Below, piece by piece: positions 19,603 through 22,574 of a stretch of 22,574 bases of DNA (positions are counted from its first letter, which is position 1; each line of letters starts with the position of its first letter). The stretch is from NCBI GenBank assembly GCA_903959355.1, contig CAJBWJ010000072.1, positions 1-22,574 of the forward strand. Reading direction: 5' to 3'. The notes beneath the pieces were generated by a model. The model was not told where the DNA came from. It did not search any database and saw only the letters and a list, made by a program, of their open reading frames with translations. Made by a program: the position numbers and the translations under genes. The DNA is from an uncultured bacterium (GTDB lineage: Bacteria > Patescibacteriota > Microgenomatia > UBA1400 > PJMF01).

Positions 19603-21675
19603 ATGTATCAGCTACAGGACTCAGTTCTCTTAGTCAAAGGCATTGGTAAAAATTTACAAGAAAGTCTTGGAGAATTTAGAATTGAGCAAGTTCTGGACTT
19701 GCTGCTTTTTTTGCCACTGCGCTACGAAGATCGTTCTTCCATAAAAACTATTAAAGAAATTAAAAACTTAAGCATCGACGAAGCTCAAATAGTCAAAAGC
19801 GAAGAAAATCAAAAAGTTAAAACCAATTTTGCTACCACTAAAGCCAAAGTTTCTAAATTTAACGAATATCGTAAAGGCAGGTTATTAATCAGTCGTGCCA
19901 CGATAACTGATGAAATTGATCAAATTAATTGCGTTTGGTTTAATAATAGATTTCTCAAAAATAAAATCATTGTCGGTCAAGAATATTTTTTTTCTGGCAA
20001 TCTCAAGGATGGCTCTCTAATGCAAACCACTGTAGAAAAAGTCAGTGATGAAAATATTCACACTGGTCGATTGGTGCCAATTTATTCACAACTAGCCGAT
20101 CTTAAGCAGGGCAATCTTAGAAGAATTCTGGCAGAGATTATTTCCAAGCTTCACCAGACTGGTGATCTCGAACAAGTTTTTCGCGATTTACATTTTCCAG
20201 AAAGCATCGATCGCATTGTCACAGCTAGAGAAAGATTAGCTCTGGAAGAGATTCTATATCTCATGCAAAAATCTGCAGAAAATAAAAAAGAGCACCAAAA
20301 AAAAGCCGCTATTTTTAATTTGCCAAAAAATTTTAAAAATAAAGTTGTTGATTTTAATTTACCTTTTGAATTGACTCCTGCTCAAAAAAAAGCAGTGACA
20401 GAAATTTTTACCGATTTGAGTCAATCTTCCCCTATGAACCGTTTGCTCGTTGGTGATGTGGGAAGTGGAAAAACCATCGTCGCCGCAATTCCTGCCAGCA
20501 TTTTAGTTAAAAATAGCCAAAACGTTTGTCTAATTGTGCCAACTAAAATTTTGGCCAAACAACATTTTGATAATTTGCAAAATATTTTTAAAGATATTAA
20601 TTTTGAACTAATTAATTCAGATAATAAAAATAAATTAGACAAAAGAGCTACTTTTTATATCGGCACACATTCTTTACTAAATAAACTAAAAGACATTAAA
20701 CCAAGCTTAGTTATTTATGATGAACAACAAAGATTTGGAGTTAAACATCGTCAGCTTGAAAAATATTTAGACAAAACCAAAAATCAGCCTCATTTATTAA
20801 GCATGACTGCCACACCAATTCCAAGAAGTTTAATGCTTAGTATTTTTAGCCATCTTGATTTAAGTTATCTTGACCAAATGCCAAATGCTAGAAAAATGGC
20901 CACCACCTGGCTAGTTCCAAAACAAAAAGAAGAAAAAGCTTTGGAATGGCTGGTCAAAGAATTATTATCCAAGGATACTAAAAATGATCGAAAAAGACAG
21001 GCTTTAATAATTTGTCCATTTATCAATCCTTCTTCTTATGGAGCTACTGAAAATGTTGCGGCAGTAAAAGAAAGTCTAGATCGCATAAAAAAAGAATTAA
21101 AAAAAATCTATCAGAAATTAGAAGTCGACAAAAAAAATGAGTTAAAAATAGAAGCTCTACATTCAAAAATTGAAAAAAATAAACAAGCCAAAATAATTGA
21201 AGATGTTTACGCACAGAAAATTCAGGTTTTAGTTAGCACTCCAATGGTGGAGGTTGGTGTTGATTTACCAAATGCAGACATCATCATTATCCAATCAGCA
21301 GAAAGATTTGGTCTTTCTAGTCTTCACCAATTGCGCGGTAGAGTAGGTAGAAAAGGACAAGAAAGTTATTGTCTTTTATTTAGCTCCAATGAGCTAAATT
21401 CTGGAGAAATTGTTAAGAATCGCTTGCAACAATTCTGCCAAGAAAAAGACGGTCTCAAGCTTGCTCAAATCGATCTCGAAAATAGAGGAGCCGGCGATAT
21501 TCTTGGTTACAAACAAAGCGGTTTGAATGATTTACATTTTGCTTCTTGGACCAATGTGGAAATTATCAACCAAGCTCAGCAAAAATTGACAGAAAATCCA
21601 GATTACAAATCATTCTTGCAAAAATATCTTGAAAAGATTAATTTGACTTCAAATATTGAAACAGCTACCAATTAA
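19603..21675 (+). CDS. recG: ATP-dependent DNA helicase RecG
   Basis: Superfamily 2 branched-DNA helicase that regresses stalled forks and processes Holliday junctions. The N-terminal HhH-like part (VLLVKGIGKNLQESLGEFRIEQVLDLLLFLPLRYEDRS) leads to the wedge OB domain (about 65-165). The helicase core has the Q-type region PFELTPAQKKAVTEIF, Walker A GDVGSGKT at 284-291 and a DEQQ box at 373-376 (usually DEQH in RecG). TATPIPRSLML, STPMVEVGVDLPNADIIIIQSAERFGLSSLHQLRGRVGR and the C-terminal TRG-like region NRGAGDILGYKQSGLNDL follow. At 690 aa length is normal. No clear Shine-Dalgarno. It lies between the 35-aa ORF and the DUF5989 gene. Confidence 0.96.
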   Translation: MYQLQDSVLLVKGIGKNLQESLGEFRIEQVLDLLLFLPLRYEDRSSIKTIKEIKNLSIDEAQIVKSEENQKVKTNFATTKAKVSKFNEYRKGRLLISRATITDEIDQINCVWFNNRFLKNKIIVGQEYFFSGNLKDGSLMQTTVEKVSDENIHTGRLVPIYSQLADLKQGNLRRILAEIISKLHQTGDLEQVFRDLHFPESIDRIVTARERLALEEILYLMQKSAENKKEHQKKAAIFNLPKNFKNKVVDFNLPFELTPAQKKAVTEIFTDLSQSSPMNRLLVGDVGSGKTIVAAIPASILVKNSQNVCLIVPTKILAKQHFDNLQNIFKDINFELINSDNKNKLDKRATFYIGTHSLLNKLKDIKPSLVIYDEQQRFGVKHRQLEKYLDKTKNQPHLLSMTATPIPRSLMLSIFSHLDLSYLDQMPNARKMATTWLVPKQKEEKALEWLVKELLSKDTKNDRKRQALIICPFINPSSYGATENVAAVKESLDRIKKELKKIYQKLEVDKKNELKIEALHSKIEKNKQAKIIEDVYAQKIQVLVSTPMVEVGVDLPNADIIIIQSAERFGLSSLHQLRGRVGRKGQESYCLLFSSNELNSGEIVKNRLQQFCQEKDGLKLAQIDLENRGAGDILGYKQSGLNDLHFASWTNVEIINQAQQKLTENPDYKSFLQKYLEKINLTSNIETATN

Positions 21676-21688
21676 TTAAAGAAAAAAT

Positions 21689-21832
21689 ATGTTAAAAGAA
21701 ATTTTGGAATACATTTTAATCAAAAAAAACTGGTGGTTAATTCCAACAGTTTTGGCTTTTACAGTAGCTGGATTACTAATTGTTTTAGGAACAAGCTCAC
21801 CCGTTAGTCCATTCATTTACATGCTTTTTTAA
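21689..21832 (+). CDS. DUF5989 family small membrane protein
   Basis: 47-aa protein with MLKEILEYILIKKNWWLIPTVLAFTVAGLLIVLG and a tail ending SPVSPFIYMLF. The basic-aromatic KKNWWLIP before a single hydrophobic helix and the terminal APFIYTLF-like motif are those I associate with DUF5989. From what I know of that family, it is often encoded beside a carbamoyltransferase and an SGNH hydrolase in envelope-glycan loci. Here the SGNH hydrolase is present but convergent, and no carbamoyltransferase is in the window. It begins 13 nt after the recG stop. Its stop codon overlaps the SGNH stop. Function unknown, probably membrane-associated. Confidence 0.8.
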   Translation: MLKEILEYILIKKNWWLIPTVLAFTVAGLLIVLGTSSPVSPFIYMLF

Positions 21833-22574
21833 TTTAGTTCTAGCAATTGTGGCTTAAGCGAATCAAAAAGATGATTTGCAATCAACTTATAACCGAAGCT
21901 AGTAGGATGAACAAAATCCCACCAAATAATTCCATTATTTTGTTGATCAGCTAAATATTCGTGCATATTAATAAAAGTTATTTCATTTTTTTCTGCCAAA
22001 TCACGCATTATTTTATGATTAGCTATTTTTTTTCCAGATTCAACACTATTAGCTTCAGCAACAAATACGAGTTCAAAATTATATTTTTTGCTTAAATATA
22101 TAAAATCTTCCAAAGCAATTGAGAAATCATCACCAGTTGCATATGAATTGTCATTGCTAGATGCGTTTACAATTACCATGCTTGGCTCAAACTGCAGTAA
22201 TTGATATCTAAAATAGGCAAGCATGGTTTTAATTGGTTGACCAGAAAAACCAGCGTTAATTACTTCAAATTTGTCTTTGGAGCTTGGTAAATTATTATTA
22301 ACTAGAGAGGAAAATTGCGAAACAAAATCTTCATTTTCCAAAGCACTACCTTCACCAGCAGTTTGAGAACTACCAATTACCATGATTTTCGTTTTAGAAA
22401 AATTTGCAATTTTATTATGATTAGTAACTATGGAATTATTTACATTTTGCAACCAAGCAAATTCTCCAGCATTATTTTTTTCAGTTACTTGTTTAATCAT
22501 TGACCAACTGGACAATGGATCACTATTTAAATATCTACTCCTAATAATCTGTCCCATAAATAATAAAATTAAAT
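21829..22574 (-). CDS. SGNH/GDSL hydrolase, probably membrane-anchored, 5' end beyond the window
   Basis: Putative esterase or acetylhydrolase of the SGNH superfamily, plausibly acting on O-acylated envelope glycans. Counting from the ATG at 22557, block I is IGSSQTAGEG with nucleophile Ser64, block II NAGFSGQP has the Gly, block III NASSNDN has Asn135, and block V WDFVHPTSFG has Asp214 and His217, so the catalytic set is complete. The frame stays open upstream of that ATG to the edge, and the added residues read LILLF before MGQII. That suggests the end of a transmembrane helix, so the true start probably lies outside the window. Tail-to-tail with the DUF5989 gene. Confidence 0.82.
   Translation of the reverse strand, partial: LILLFMGQIIRSRYLNSDPLSSWSMIKQVTEKNNAGEFAWLQNVNNSIVTNHNKIANFSKTKIMVIGSSQTAGEGSALENEDFVSQFSSLVNNNLPSSKDKFEVINAGFSGQPIKTMLAYFRYQLLQFEPSMVIVNASSNDNSYATGDDFSIALEDFIYLSKKYNFELVFVAEANSVESGKKIANHKIMRDLAEKNEITFINMHEYLADQQNNGIIWWDFVHPTSFGYKLIANHLFDSLKPQLLELN

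Overview
The window is a compact, AT-rich bacterial chromosome segment. The gene content suggests a Candidate Phyla Radiation (Patescibacteria) genome, probably Microgenomates-like. Evidence for this: short versions of housekeeping proteins (a PheT without its tRNA-binding OB domain, a trigger factor without a PPIase domain, a shortened triosephosphate isomerase), very small intergenic gaps, DUF5989 and FemAB genes, and many genes whose start codon lies only 6-14 nt after a -10 box. The lineage is an inference from these traits; no marker phylogeny was possible.

Layout. 1-1028 (-): partial PMT-family mannosyltransferase. 1074-1778 (-): tpiA. 1797-3785 (+): UvrD/PcrA-type helicase. 3832-7419 (+): FemAB-like peptidoglycan bridge enzyme, pyrH, gap, NUDIX hydrolase. 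7506-8489: short trigger factor. 8571-9218: unrecognised 215-aa protein behind a consensus promoter. 9219-9731: bidirectional terminator, tRNA-Val(GAC) on the minus strand, a tandem repeat array whose edge contains the tRNA promoter, then the infC promoter. 9732-10877: infC-rpmI-rplT. 10858-11026: a candidate transcription attenuator. 11049-14288: 59-aa ORF, pheS, pheT. 14254-15486: O-antigen-ligase-like membrane protein. 15483-18200 (-): class A penicillin-binding protein. 18248-21832 (+): tyrS, a 35-aa membrane peptide, recG, DUF5989. 21829-22574 (-): SGNH hydrolase that runs off the window.

Functional themes are translation (IF-3, L35, L20, PheST, TyrS, tRNA-Val, trigger factor), cell envelope (PMT, FemAB, PBP1A, O-antigen ligase, DUF5989/SGNH), lower glycolysis (TpiA, GAPDH), DNA repair (UvrD, RecG) and UMP phosphorylation.

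The most notable observation is a complete-looking attenuator between rplT and pheS. A promoter in the rplT 3' end drives a 23-codon leader ORF with two Phe codons. The end of that ORF can pair over 9 bp with the 5' arm of a strong intrinsic terminator, ahead of pheST. The gene order (infC-rpmI-rplT-attenuator-pheS-pheT) is that of Escherichia coli, where the pheM leader peptide does this job, but the leader sequence is different. The second theme is a repeated promoter/start geometry that predicts leaderless or nearly leaderless mRNAs. The third is the 35-bp tandem repeat array next to tRNA-Val.
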